In this document: one piece after another, positions 41,526 to 53,615 of the stretch
Position numbering within the stretch: position 1 is the first letter of the stretch
Layout of the letters: each line of letters starts with the position of its first letter
Source: Sclerotiophoma versabilis
Taxonomy: Eukaryota; Ascomycota; Dothideomycetes; Pleosporales; Didymellaceae
DNA: 64,000 nucleotides
Assembly (NCBI GenBank): GCA_012274445.1
Contig: JAAROD010000015.1
Span: 620,001-684,000 of the forward strand
Direction of reading: 5' to 3'
Made by a program: the position numbers and the translations under genes
The notes under the pieces: generated by a model
What the model saw: the letters and a program-made list of their open reading frames with translations, nothing else
The model's database searches: none
Told to the model about the DNA's origin: nothing

Positions 41526-44500
41526 ATGAGAGCTATATACTATTGGCCTCTGTGGCTGCCCTCTTTCACGCCGGTTTGGGCACAATCTAACCATACGCTC
41601 AATAGTGTACCTCCAAACGGAAGCGCAGTTTACGTTCCTCTTTTCGAAAAGCATTCCAACTCAACGCCTCGATTTCTCAACGCAACTGGGCAAACCGCCA
41701 ACCCGCTGATTAAAGCTCTCCAAGCTAAAGATCCAGCCAATGACAAGAGGGGTGTACTTGACGTCTGGAACGCACATGGCGCCTCTCACGGCGGGCATCA
41801 TCACGCGCACCACCACCTGAAGCAAAGGGCCGATGGCGACTTACCAGAGGGAACTTGCGCACCCGGAACACCTTGTGTCAACGGAGCATGTTGTAGCAGC
41901 AAAGGTATTTGTGGATATTCTCCAGCCGAATGTGGTGTTGGCAATTGCATCTCCAACTGCAAAGCCACAGCACCATGTGGCCAATATGCGAAACCTGAGG
42001 ACAAAAACTGCCCACTGAACGTATGCTGTTCTTTCTTCGGATTCTGTGGATCGACCACCGAGTTTTGTGCAACTACCGGAGAACGTCCTTGTCAAAAAGG
42101 TTACGGGACTTGCGGAGACGCTCCCCGGCCAAGTTGCAGTGGGGACAGCACATCACAAAGAACCATTGGATACTATGAGGGATGGTAAGGATGTACTCTA
42201 AAGATGTAAGAGCCTGTGCTGATCAGCGACTAGGGCTACGACGCGGGCATGCGACAAGAGACAGCCCGAAGATATCGATCTGACTGCTTTCACGCACCTC
42301 AACTTTGCGTTCGCTTTCTTCGATCCAACAACATTCCAGATGACCCCAATGACAGCTGGAGATGAGAACCTCTATAGACGGTTCACAAATCTCAAATCTA
42401 GAAAGCCGTCACTCAAGACCTGGATTGCAGTCGGAGGTTGGTCTTTCAATGACGCAACCAATGTGCCCAACACCAGAACAGCTTTCAGTGATATGGTGGC
42501 GTCCGCATCAAACCGTCAAGCCTTTATATCCAGTCTTATCCAGCTCCTTGTTACCTACAACTTCGATGGGGTTGATCTGGACTGGGAATATCCAGTTGCA
42601 GAAGATAGAGGTGGTACCAAAGCTGACAAGGACAACTTTGTCATATTCATGAAAGAGCTGCGGGCTTCTCTGGGAACGCGATATGGAATCAGTCTCACAT
42701 TACCTGCGTCATTCTGGTATTTGAAGGGCTTCGACGTGACGGCTATCCAACACCATCTCGATTGGATGAATGTGATGAGCTATGACATTCACGGTGTTTG
42801 GGACGCAGGAAATAGGCACACTGGTCCATACGTTCGGCCACACACCAACTTGACAGAAATTGAAGAAGGCCTTGATCTTCTCTGGAGAGCGGGTGTTGAG
42901 CCATCCAAGGTCGTCCTGGGCCTGGGCTGGTATGGACGATCCTTCACCCTTGCGAATTCAGCCTGCAACTTGCCCAATGGTGTTTGTACCTTCACAGAAG
43001 GTGGGAAGCCAGGAGAATGCACAAATTCGGCGGGCACGCTCACCAATGCCGAGATCAATCGCATCATTGCCAGAGGTGGTGTGACCCGGGGTTTCGATCG
43101 GAAGGCAGCCGTGAAATGGATCTCCTGGGACTCCAACCAGTGGGTCAGCTTTGATGACGGCGAAACCACGCAGCTTAAAGTCGCTTACGCGAATAGCCGC
43201 TGCCTTGGTGGCAAGATGGTGTGGGCAGTTGACCAGGATGATTCGCAGAGTTCAAGCTCCAACGACCTGCTTGGTATTGGCCCAGCTAACGGCGTTTCGA
43301 AACAACAAGCAGTCGGTATCAGGGAACAGCTTAACAACGCGACGCAAGCGGCTGCAGTTGGAAGCTCTTGTTACTGGAGTTTTTGTGGGTCATCTTGCAT
43401 GCCAGGCTGGTTTGCGACAACCAATGCCCAAGGCCAAGTTGCAGGGACGCTCAGGAAAACGGAATGCCCAGCAGGAGCTCCACAAACACTTTGCTGTGCC
43501 TCTGGGACAGTGATGGGTACCTGCAAGTGGGAAGGCTGGCGTGGCGTTGGCTTGTCCTGTGCGCCGGTATGCAGCAGTTCTGACGCGATCATAGTCGCCC
43601 GCAACTCGAACTCTGGCCAACGCGATTGCAACGGAGGATACCAGGCATACTGCTGCACAGGTTTTGTTCCGTCGTCATCGAAGAGTACAAGCGCGCTCAA
43701 TCTGATTGGTCAAGGAGGCCTCGCGAAACGTGACGGTAGGAAGAATGCCGCAGCCGGTGCATTGATCTGCTTGACCGCATTCGCCATGGCACAAATGCTT
43801 TTTGCCGCTTTCACAATAGGCATGTCCCTAATTGCAACTCCAGCAGGGTACGCAGCATGTGCTGGTGTCGGCGCAGTCGTAGGCTACGCCTCTCCACGTC
43901 TGATTGGGCCTTTTCAAAGATGGCCAGCAGCTCTGTTGCCAGCTAGGCCGCGCAATACTGGATCTCCTGATCCGAACGGGGTCATGCATGGTCAGTGGGA
44001 AAAGTTAGTTTTCACTGCACCTCCTACTTCACCAGGAACGAGCTCTACAACCTGTGATTGTTATGTCACGTATACTTGCAGGTATGGCAAAGGCTTTGAT
44101 GAAATTTGCGACAATCAGAGATGGGCTATTGATAAGGGGTTGAACAGCGCTTCTGTCTTCCATGCCGACAACCGAAAACTGGCTAATTTCTTTATAAAAG
44201 ACGAGTGGAGCGACACGTATCGCGATATATCTTTCCGTAAAATGGCCCAGCAGAAAGATCCTGGGGTCAGGATGCGCTGGCGATGCGAGGTAGACGAGTT
44301 CCCAATGGGTGCCCTGAGAGAAGGCTGGAACGGAAACCCGCAGTTCGTTCGATTGGTGAACGGGAAAGCAAATGGTGCACAAGGCACCGATTTCAAGCAG
44401 TGGAAAGCAGCTGTTTGGAAGCCTTGTAGTCTTTTTAGAGAAGACGTCTGTGGTATCGCCACTCCGGAGCCACCAATCACCTGGGCATTCGACAACTTGG

Positions 44501-45090
44501 ACGCTGGACGACGTAATGCCAGGACTGATGGATCCCACTTCATCAAGAAATATGGGGTGAGTGAGATTCGACCAAGAGATTGACAGGACTAACATGCTGT
44601 ACAGTTCGACTCCCAGACTGCCGGATCTGAGTGTTGGGCAACATTTACTTACGTAGCACCGAAGCAAATTGGCGGAGGCCTGTTAGTGACCAGCACCGTA
44701 TCAGACCACGGCTTTCGTGTGTTGCCTGATGATCCGCTCTACACGAGCTACAACTGGGACGACAACAACTACTCCGACAAACCTGAGAGACCGTACCCGA
44801 CAGATGTAGCCAGCCAAAGATGGCTCAGACGCAAAGCCGTGGAGTCGGTGCTTCTAAATAAGGAAGTTATAGAATATGAGCCGCCCTTGCGCTGCGACGA
44901 GCATGAAGTCATGGTAGAGTACGATAGCGAACTCTGGTGCATGTCGGAAGAGTGGAGGAGTGAAGGAGAGCGAGATTTCAGTCTAGCTGAGGTAACCTCC
45001 ACAGCTACCGCAGCCCCAAGTCCCACAATTCTGAAGCACACAAAGGCGAAAGCAAAGGCTGGTCCTGTTCAGACCGGACTAGTAGATTAG
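41526..45090 (+). CDS. Subgroup-C killer-toxin-like GH18 chitinase with nuclease-like C-terminus, 1155 aa
   Basis: Three exons (41526-42184, 42234-44556, 44605-45090); introns of 49 and 48 bp restore the frame (GYYEGW joined to ATTRACDK; KKYG joined to FDSQTAGS). The N-terminus has a hydrophobic signal segment (YYWPLWLPSFTPVWAQ), a His-rich stretch, then two hevein-type modules (about 115-200). GH18 spans about 210-560; FDGVDLDWEYP near 329-339 contains the D-x-D-x-E catalytic motif. A Cys-rich region follows, then hydrophobic segments about 727-775, possibly membrane-spanning. The C-terminal about 330 residues hold DEFPMGALREG near 907, then a N..G.QG..F segment, resembling NucA/NucB nucleases. 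The family attacks chitin of competing or own cell walls and is compared with the zymocin alpha/beta subunit. The nuclease assignment is inference. Confidence 0.9.
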
Positions 45091-45211
45091 GAAGCTCTAT
45101 ATAAGATACCTGTATAAAGCTCAATAATTTTCTAAGACTAATTGTTTATTTTCAATCTTTACATACCTTCTGTATAACCTTCCAAGTAGCTAGAGGTAAT
45201 ACTAAATGGAG

Positions 45212-48200
45212 TCACATTTCTCTGTAGGGACGATTATGTTTCTTGTTGATGTCGAACAATTCTTCCCAATCAACTATAGGGACTACACCTCTATCTCGAG
45301 GCAGTCGGGTTGGCGATATATTGTCAGCTGATCCATGTGGTAGGTCGGGAGGCCTGGGAGGCATATCGGGACGCCGCAGCGACGGTCTCACCTCTCTCAA
45401 CTCTCGATGTCTATTTCGATTCCTTGTATCTCCCGCGATCTCTTGCGAGGTAACGCTCATTGCAGGGCCAGAGAAGAGATACTTCTTCGGCAGCTTTCCT
45501 GAAACAAACGAACGTGAGTGAGCCAACGGAATTGGTGAACCTGACGAGCGTCGAGGCTCTGATGGGCGGGAGGCCACTTCTTCAGAACTGTTGCGACGGG
45601 AAAACTCGCCGCTTCGTCGGGCGATGGGCTCACGCTCTCGTGAGTGGCTCAATGCGCGCGAGTGTCTTCGTCGGCGGCCGACTTCCTCATAGTCTGGCGC
45701 TGAGTGTGTTGACTCGTTGCTCGCTGAACGGTGAAACGTCTTCCAAAATTGGCGCTGAACGCCGTAAATTGTAGCTAGAGTTACTTGGTTCGGGATCGGA
45801 GTGTTCTCTGCGCCGCTCCATGCGATATAATAGATATGGTCGTGCAGAGTGGAATGGATTGCGGGAAGAGGAGACTAGTGGGCCGTCTCCGTTCACGGTT
45901 CTCGTCAGTTCCTTAAGGGCTTGTTCTTTGCTCTCGGCGTGTTCTTTGCGACTGCTGACATCGCTGAAGCTGTCTATCATGCGAGCGAACTAGTCTCTTT
46001 GCTCTCTAGGTGGTTGGTCTTTAGCTCCGTGCAAAGCTTCATGGCCTTTAGCTTTTCAATCATGTTCTCAGTAGGCTTTACGCCCACAGGTCTCTCGCAC
46101 GGCTTCAGAGTGGTCCCAGAGAAAGTCTCGCTCATAGTCTGGCACCCAACGTTTGATAATAAGGGCCGACGGATCGTCCTACACCACAGGGTCAGCAAGA
46201 CCTCGTCCAACGTTAGAAATTCTCCTACCTTATCTTTCTGCCAGGGTATGTTGTATTTGTCTAAGGTTCGCGTGGAGATCCACTTCTTGGCAATTCTAGT
46301 GTATGTAGTCTCAACGTCATTAATGATCATGGTGTCTCCTATGTCATTGAGAATCTCATTAATTTGGCCACTGTCCAAACCTGTAGCAGACAATTCTCTT
46401 CTAATTAGGTTTTTGTGCTACCTGTCCTTATCTTAGATCTCTTGCCAGGATAGGTCCATATTATTAGGCAACAGAAATGCTTCCAGAATCTTATCTGGAT
46501 TTTCTATTCTGTACTTTTCTATGTTCCTTTTTAGTCTTTTAAGATACTGCCGTTTGGTGGCACGTTTCCTTTCTAGGTTTTCCACCTCCATGTCTTTGCT
46601 AAATGACTGTCTCTGTTTCTTAGCTTGCTTATCTCGTAACTCTTCCAGAGCCCTCTTTCTTATCTTATTTTCGTTGTACTTTGCTATCTTTGGTCGGCTT
46701 TGTGTCTTGTCACAGCTTAGTGTCAATATAGATTCTGTAGCATGGTGGCTTAAGTGTTTTAGGTTTGGACTGGCAGATTGGCGGCTCAGTGTTGCTGGGG
46801 TTTTTAAGAGAGGTAAAGCCTTCTAGTGCATCTCAAGCTTAGGGGCTGCTGCATCCAGGGCAATATGTTGCATCCCGGAAGGACTGATTGATTGTGCAGG
46901 TCTCAGCAAGGCCTCGTTATAGAAACGACGAACCTCCGTGAGTACTAGTTTGTAATGCGGATTATCCGGGCCATTGAATTTGTTCAGACTAAAATAGTCC
47001 AACTCTAGTCCATACTTACTACCCCTATCAAGTATTGCACTTTTTTCCTCAACAATAAGTTCATTAATGTCGTCTCTCCCAACTATCTTGCCTAGCTTGG
47101 ATAGGCGCTGTTCAAAGAAGCAAGCAATTATAGGTCCGCCATTTGAACAAATGCTTATGAAGTTGTCAGTGACATTAAGTAGTCCGCCTTCTTTAGATGC
47201 TAGGCTCTTCAAGACTCCAGTCTTAAGCTTCCAGCCCACATCAGACAAGGCAGCAATAGCCACAAAAAGACTGCTGCTTTATATGAACAATTGCGTTCTG
47301 CAATAAGGCGTTCCTAAGAATACTATGCTAACTAACAAGTTAAAGACACTAGGATAAGCGTATTACTGCATCTTCACAAGGTTCAAAGCTCACTGTATCA
47401 CAAGCCCTCCAAAACAATGCCTAATAAATATTAGCAGCCACTGCAAATCTTCCATCCTAATTATATTAAGGCTTAGTAATAGTTTGTAAGCAATAGTAGA
47501 CAGTAAGGTCCTAATAGGCGTCTGTCCCATCTAGAGTAAATCATAGCCGAACCTTAAAATTTGTGCCTAAGGAGTCGCGCTTGGTAGCATTATTTCGTGC
47601 AAGAGCCAGTTAATGCCCAATTGTCTCTCGCGCCAGGTAATGTCTGGAATGGCACCAAGCTTGCAATTAGTAAGTTATAATACTGTTGACATGACTCTAA
47701 GTGCTCACCCCATGAACTGCAACGATATCCACGCGAAATTCGTTTTGCTCTTGGTTCATGATCTCAAGATTTAGCTGTTCTACGGGCACTGCGTGCAGCA
47801 TCTCTTTCTTGGCAGATTTCCCTTCTGGCTTAAGATACAACTTCGGTGAGCAGGAGCGGCCTGCTCTCCTCAGACTCTCATAAACATCGTTACGCTCTTT
47901 GATTTCTTCCTCAATAGAGCCAGGCACTTGTTTAGTTGTCTCTTGCTGTGGCGCGTGGGCTGGTGTCGGCACTTGATCATGCGGCGTGCTCTTGGGTAAA
48001 CTTTCCCTTTCATCATAGAGCTTCAATGCGAAAGCAAGAAACTCCATCCTCCTATCATCAGCTTTCCTAAGTCTGGCATCACAAGTTGCCCTTCTGGTCT
48101 CGTCCCTGAGAATCTCGTACGCTTGTTGAATCCTCTGGTGCTCATCTTGTGTTTGCGCATGCAGATGTTTGTCTTTCTGGCGATCTGGTTTAGACTTCCA

Positions 48201-48284
48201 ATAGAGTCTCCTGTATTGCGACTCGATCGTCGACTCGTCGACATCCCTAGAAAGGTCCAGGAAGTCGTAAGGATTTAGATCCAT
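45212..48284 (-). pseudogene. J-domain + SERAC1-like alpha/beta hydrolase gene, broken by RIP-type stops
   Basis: Exon 1 (47709-48284) encodes a J-domain (MDLNPYDFLDLSRDVDE) whose HPD motif reads KPD, then a charged linker ending VDIVAVHG. A 49-bp intron (47660-47708) leads to LGAIPDITW and an alpha/beta hydrolase with GHCFGGLVIQ and FLGTP, the usual fungal SERAC1-like sequence with Cys in the nucleophile elbow. One frame continues to about 46230 through stops at 47567, 47531, 47390, 47363, about 47283, 46823, 46433 and about 46418; each can arise by C-to-T or G-to-A. A 50-bp intron (46179-46228) restores a C-terminal segment (IIKRWVPDYERDFLWDH) seen in DUF8035-type fungal proteins, followed by three more such stops and an Arg/Ser-rich tail ending at 45212 after an apparent frameshift near 45700. 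Confidence 0.75.
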
Positions 48285-49013
48285 AGAGAATCTCCTCGGT
48301 TTAGCATCGCCAGCTAAGATCTTTTCGCATAAGAAGCACTCGGGTGTTCGGCAGAGTAACAGGTCATTCGACAGCCGAGTGCCTGATCAGTCATATGCCT
48401 GGAAGTGGGTGTCGTTCAGCGTGGGGGCCAAAGGTGCGGGGAACCAGCTTTCCGGGGTTACGCTAGCAACCCTATGAATATTGCTTTCGATAAATATGAT
48501 GAGGGGCGACAGGATCTGAGGTGTAGCGGGGCAAGTAGGACGGCGTTCTTCAAGGTAAGCAGTGAGTAGGTATGGGGCTACGTTTGGTAAACGGCCGGTA
48601 CCCGCTGGCGCTACGGTGTTCGTCGCGTGTTACGTAGTCACGTGCCTACAGAACACAGCCTTGTGGGCTTTGGATGATGTGCTGGGTTGTTGAGCTATCT
48701 TCATGATCATCTCTCTCTCCGACCGAACACGCCCCAGCCACTGAGCACCTCCCGCTCGCCCCAGAAGGTCCACTCGTCGGTGCCAACCTTGCTCAGTCCT
48801 TCCTTTCTCCGCCACTCCCCAAGCTCGCCCCATCGATTCAGCAAGTCGCCGTCTACTATACCACGCCCAACACCGCCTGCATCCCAACCGCCGTCATCAA
48901 CCTCACTGATTCGAAAGGCCTTGGGATTAAGACCACATGCCGACTCCAGCGCATTGGCCAGGAAAGCACTGAGCCCGGACAGACGGCGATAGCTTGACTC
49001 TGCCAGGGGTGTG
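48285..49013. other. Intergenic with a possible coding fragment
   Basis: About 0.73 kb. On the plus strand roughly 48710-48990 a frame without an ATG reads LAPEGPLVGANLAQSF ... QQVAVYYTTPNTACIPTAV and ends TAG/TGA near 48990; the bias looks coding, so it may be an exon whose start I cannot place. Otherwise nothing recognised. Confidence 0.3.
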
Positions 49014-49328
49014 ATGAGCGAGATTGCACACCAAATACTCAAGGATTGCTCTTATACGCGAGTGTATATGGACGACACCCAAGTGAAATTCTGTTGGGCC
49101 GACACGTATGAACTCGTCGACTTGGACTTTTTTGATGAGCTTGACGAAGGCATCAACACGTGCCTATTGGATTGGTGGATGGCGGATCTTGACTTTGTGG
49201 ACGGGTTGGAATGGTTGGATATACAAGAGCAGGAAATATGGGAAAGTTTGGGTAGCGTATTTGATGAGGCTCAACTGGATCGAGCAAATACACGGATTGA
49301 AGAGGTGAGAGTTGAGGCCGGCTTATGA
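49014..49328 (+). CDS. Small acidic protein, 104 aa, unknown
   Basis: ATG at 49014 with an in-frame stop just upstream (about 48990). The protein is rich in Asp, Glu and Trp (VDLDFFDELDEGI, LLDWWMADLDFVDGLEW), with no signal peptide, cysteine pattern or membrane segment. I do not recognise a family. It may be a genuine small gene or the last exon of the fragment noted upstream. Confidence 0.4.
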   Translation: MSEIAHQILKDCSYTRVYMDDTQVKFCWADTYELVDLDFFDELDEGINTCLLDWWMADLDFVDGLEWLDIQEQEIWESLGSVFDEAQLDRANTRIEEVRVEAGL

Positions 49329-49577
49329 GTTGGTACCATTATCAACGATGATCTGAAAGATACTGCATGTTCGCAAACGATACGCTAGGGCATTTGATAT
49401 ACATGGAATGGCCCCAAGAAAATGTAATGATTCAATTTTGCTACAAATTGTCAATTTCCATGATCCAATTGGTTCCAAGTGAGGGAATAGGTTGAGGCGC
49501 AATGTTGCTGCCGATGTAGCTCGAAAGAATGACTGTCATATTGCAAGGACTGGACTGGGTAATATTGGAGACGACGG

Positions 49578-50724
49578 TTACGGTAATGTCTGTTGCTTAG
49601 CAGCGGCCCACAAGGCAAACTCTGCTTGATTCTGCGTGCACCAGAGCACAACTTCTCTTGTTGCCAGCACATCTTCCTTGCAATCATGCACACCTCCTTC
49701 ATTCTGTCTGATCTCTGTCCCGAGAAGCTCCCGGCAAAGGCTTTGTAGTCCCCACTGCCGTTGTGGCCCTACTGCGTTTCTCGTCAAGATAGCTGAGTCA
49801 ACGACCCGAGTATGTATCATTCTTAAGACGTCCAAGTCGTAGTTCAATGAATGTCCGATGAGAACGGTATCTACATCTATTAATTTCCACAGCTCGGCTC
49901 GTGCTGCTCGCCACCCTGACAATGCTCGACCCTGCGAGGCCGCTTTGGAAATAGATTGCTCTGTAATTCCATGGATTTCTGTTCCCCATTTGTGAACTCG
50001 TCTCTGAGGAAGCACTAGTTGATTCAAGAGCATGTCTCCAGTAAGATAATCAACTGCACAGATTTGAATTACCTCGCTGGTCAGGCCCCCGGGGCCTTTA
50101 GTACATGCTATTTCGCAATCGAGGACTACAGCGGAATGTTTTGGCGTTCTGGAAGAAGCGGTGGGTGAATGTGCAAAGGCACGCAATTTGATAGCATGCT
50201 GCGCCTCTCGAAATTCATGGTTTAGTTGCGAGACACAATATTGATTCTGGCTGACATTTTCGCAGCATGAGAACTGCCGTTTGCCGTTAATGCGCTGTAG
50301 TAACTTATTAGCTTCGGACAAGACCTGTGTAGCACAGTCAGCTTGAGCTCTCCAAGACAAATGCAGTGCGCATACGGCCACAATTGTTGCATTTGCGCAG
50401 TCCAGCTATCTCAGTCTCAGTATACGGAGTCAGCACGTATCTGTTCTTGACCATATCCTCCGGCGAACTGCAGTGACTCAAGAGTTCCAGGTATCGGAAT
50501 TCGCGTTCAACGTTCGGCAGCATTGACCATCGACTGACTGCGTTGGTTGACTTGTGTTTTGTAGAATCCCTGAGGTGTTGATTGAAGCCTTCTTTGGTTT
50601 TGAATGACCTCTCGCAGGGAACGCAGTATTCTGCCATGGATGAATTTGGGCCACTTGGCCGGTGGCCATTGTGAGCTCGTGTCAACCCATGCTGACTGCG
50701 TGAACCTCTGCTGTTGTATGCCAT
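49578..50724 (-). CDS. DEDDh 3'-5' exonuclease (RNA exonuclease type) with zinc finger
   Basis: From the ATG at 50724 the N-terminal part has a matrin/U1-like zinc finger, C-x2-C-x12-H-x6-H (YCVPCERSFKTKEGFNQHL), then a KNRYVLTPYTETEIAGLRKC segment. The C-terminal part is an exonuclease domain of the RNase T/Rex4 type: Exo I VVLDCEIA (D-x-E), Exo II GHSLNYDLDVL (N-x3-D), Exo III HDCKEDV (H..D), giving the DEDDh set. Such proteins trim or degrade RNA in nucleus or cytoplasm. The two parts are in different frames around 50330-50380; an intron or a one-base indel lies there and I could not choose a convincing splice pair (a GTATGC donor with a very short intron is one option). A later start at 50637 is possible. 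Confidence 0.7.
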
Positions 50725-52259
50725 CCTCTGCTGTGGTAAATGTCGCCTACCCACGGCAGATCTGTGCCTTGTATTCCTGTATCAATGGAAAAGAACAGCG
50801 GAACATTCGGAGGGGCATTAGCTCATTCAAAGCACCTGCACCGGTGAAGAGAAGCTGCGAGACGCATCTGTCGTGCTTCTTGTAGACACGTGCTGTTATG
50901 TGATTGGATCACATCTTGGAACCGTGTATCACCTACCCCTCCGTTGTGATATCTTTACTCTTGCAGACTGCTTCTATCATTCGAGACTTGACTTATTTTA
51001 GTTCAACTATTTGCCACTTAATACAGCTTAGCCACTGGCGCCGTCCATCTTACAGGCTCTTGATCATCGCTCCTTCTAGCAGCTTTAGCCTTTCTTCCTG
51101 GCAGAGACTCACTTTCCGGCTATTCTTCTCTACAATTTTTCCGCTTACGACCGCGGGTACCCTTGCCCTTTTCTGCTGCAATCTTCGTTGTAGGCTCGTC
51201 CAAAGAAGCCGGCAGCTTACTGGCTCCGGACATGGCGATGATCCTTGGTGTCAGTGTTACTTACAGCTCTCGAGGTGGCCACGTTGCCCAACGTAAGTCG
51301 ACTGCCAAAAATATCCCTTTGTCTATGGATACTTCGAGAAGAGCGCCACACCTGCTCCCTTGAGGTAAGGCGTATAATACAAGGCAACTGAAAGCGGTAA
51401 TATAATACATACTTCCTCAAGCGCACTAACCAATTTGGTGCAGACCTTGTGTCGATCGTTTCAGCTGGACCCTGAAGACGGATCGCGGACAAATTCGCCC
51501 TCGACCAATACGAAGCGAAGCATCTCTAGAGTTCTTGGAAAGATACTTTGCATCACAAGGTATCGACTGAGATCCCCGAGGTCGCAGCGCAAGATCGTGG
51601 TCGCGTTGTAGCAAGGGTCAAAGTCTGATCTACATAACGATGCCCGATACAGCATGACCGACAGCGCGAGAACAACATCGTAAATTTCAGTCGGCTTCAT
51701 CGTGAGGCCGAGATGATTGCTTATAGAGTCGCGTTTTTCAACATTGGAATGGCATAATCCATAGGCTGAGATGTATCATACTCGAATATCGAATTATTAT
51801 CCGCACAGGGTGACGTTCAACAATTGCTGGGTCTCCTGGTTTTCGACCAGATTAGGGATGGCGCATTTCTCCGGAAGTTTTGCGACGTCCCTTGAGATGC
51901 CATAAGAGACTCCCTGCTTAATCGATCAATTTCTTGACCAAAAAAGGGGGGGTGCGACGTTGCTAGGGACAGTGTTTGTGCATGAGCGTGATAAAGCGCA
52001 GTGTCCGTACACAGAATGCCTGGTAGTGGTGCATTCTTCTATTCCAATTATGTTTAGTCTTTAATTTAGGCTAGCTTAGATAGCGTTTAAGGTAGGAATG
52101 CTAAACTATTCTTAGCCCACATTTTCTATTATTGCGCAGATATGCCTTACTGCTGGCCTTATAAATTGTTACCCCTAAGTGATTATTATTTTTTTTTAAC
52201 TCTAACTTAGTATATAAAAGCGCACTGCTTTACAACACCCCTAACACACAGCTGTGTAG
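50725..52259. other. Largely non-coding; one weak minus-strand ORF
   Basis: No recognisable gene. A 79-codon minus-strand frame (51461-51700, MKPTEIYDVVLALSVMLYRA) has a hydrophobic start and no family I know. From about 52040 the DNA becomes AT-richer with mild RIP character up to the BTB gene. Confidence 0.35.
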
Positions 52260-53175
52260 ATGGCGAGAGCCTCTTATAAGTTGTTACTGGACACGTGCCG
52301 CAAGTACGTACCTTAAGACAATGCGCATAAGTAATGTGACTTACATATTGTGATTAGCTTACTTGCTTCTAGAGATTTTTCAGACTTCTCTATTACTTGT
52401 AATTCTAACGTATACAAGGTCCACAAGAACATTATTGGTGCACGAGCAGAGGTTTTGGCCACTGCTATTAATTTTAGGGGTAAAGTATGTACATCTTTTG
52501 TGGATGATGGAATTTATTTGCAGACTAAGTATGCTGACAAAAGGGAAGGAGACTAGAGAGGGCAGGATTAATTTGTCTACTAAGGATGCTGCAACAGTGA
52601 AGTTGCTGGTCTAGTACTTATATGAAGCTGATTACGAACTAATATTTCCCACTTTTAACAACTTAATAAACACAGGCAATAGTAGTTTGCTATAAACAGC
52701 ACCGTATACATGCTTAAATAATCTAAGGAATCTACATTGTAGCAGTTACAGCTAGTATTACTGGGTCTGCCTGCACTACTAGTGCGGCAAACAATGCAGT
52801 TTTGACTGTATAGCATTTGTTTGTGGCTAGTGTATTATAGTAGGAGATGTGAGTTAGCTTCTGGTCTATGCTAAGATGTACAAGATGGCTGATAAATACG
52901 ATGTTATCGGCCTGAAAGCACTAAGTAGAGAGAAGTTCTAGTGGGCGTGTACCAAGTTCTGGGATTATCCTGAGTTTACTCAGGCTGCGTACCACGCTTA
53001 TACGACTACACTAGATGATGATAAGGGCTTGCGCAATATCATTTGCACCACCTTGTTAAACCACATGAGTCTTCTAATTAGATCTGAGGTTGAATGTCTT
53101 ATGGTCAAGTTTAACGGCCTATCTTTTGATCTTTTACTAGCAAAGGCGAAGGAGGCTGGTTGGTGCAATACGTAG
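52260..53175 (+). pseudogene. BTB/POZ-domain protein gene with RIP-type stops
   Basis: A TATATAAAAG box at 52211 precedes the ATG at 52260 by 49 bp. Exon 1 (MARASYKLLLDTCR) joins by a 54-bp intron (52304-52357, GTACGT..GATTAG) to LLASRDFSDFSITCNSNV and the BTB signature YKVHKNIIGARAEVLATAI. A 64-bp intron (52480-52543) leads to KETREGRINLSTKDAATVKL, then a TAG (52612) where the family has Gln (QYLYEADYEL). After a variable linker the usual C-terminal part follows: MADKYDVIGLKALSREKF, a second TAG (52939), then HHAYTTT-like and NHMSLLI segments and a natural stop at 53173. Both internal stops fit CAG-to-TAG. Such proteins are usually Cullin-3 adaptors or transcription partners; this copy cannot be full length. 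Confidence 0.75.
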
Positions 53176-53615
53176 GCGTATGACGGAAGATTATGTGATG
53201 TAGATCAGTCACAATGGAACCGGCCTTCGCTATTATGAAATGGGTGACGACAAGGAACGCCTCAACTAGATTTACCAGCATACCTACACATTTTCCCTCC
53301 TCATTTTCATGGCATTGTTTGAATCACTAACCCTAATTAGTTCTGTTCTTTGTCTGTTCTCATTGGTTGGCTTTGAACCTTGCGGGGATAACTGGCGCTG
53401 CTTTAGCTCCTTAGTGGCTTTTACGGGCCGTGTCCCATTTCCAGGCCGCTTTCTCTAAATTGGGCCGCTGGCCTCCGTGTACCGATGCGCCCTGGAAAGG
53501 ATTAGTTATGACGAGGATAATTTCCCCAGCGACTTGTGCAGAGGTGCCCTAAATGTTTACTGTCAGCTCTGACTTCCCAGCTGTTACGCAGTCACCCTTT
53601 CCCTTCGTATCTAGC
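53176..53615. other. Intergenic
   Basis: About 0.44 kb of normal composition; no gene, RNA or repeat recognised. Confidence 0.5.
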
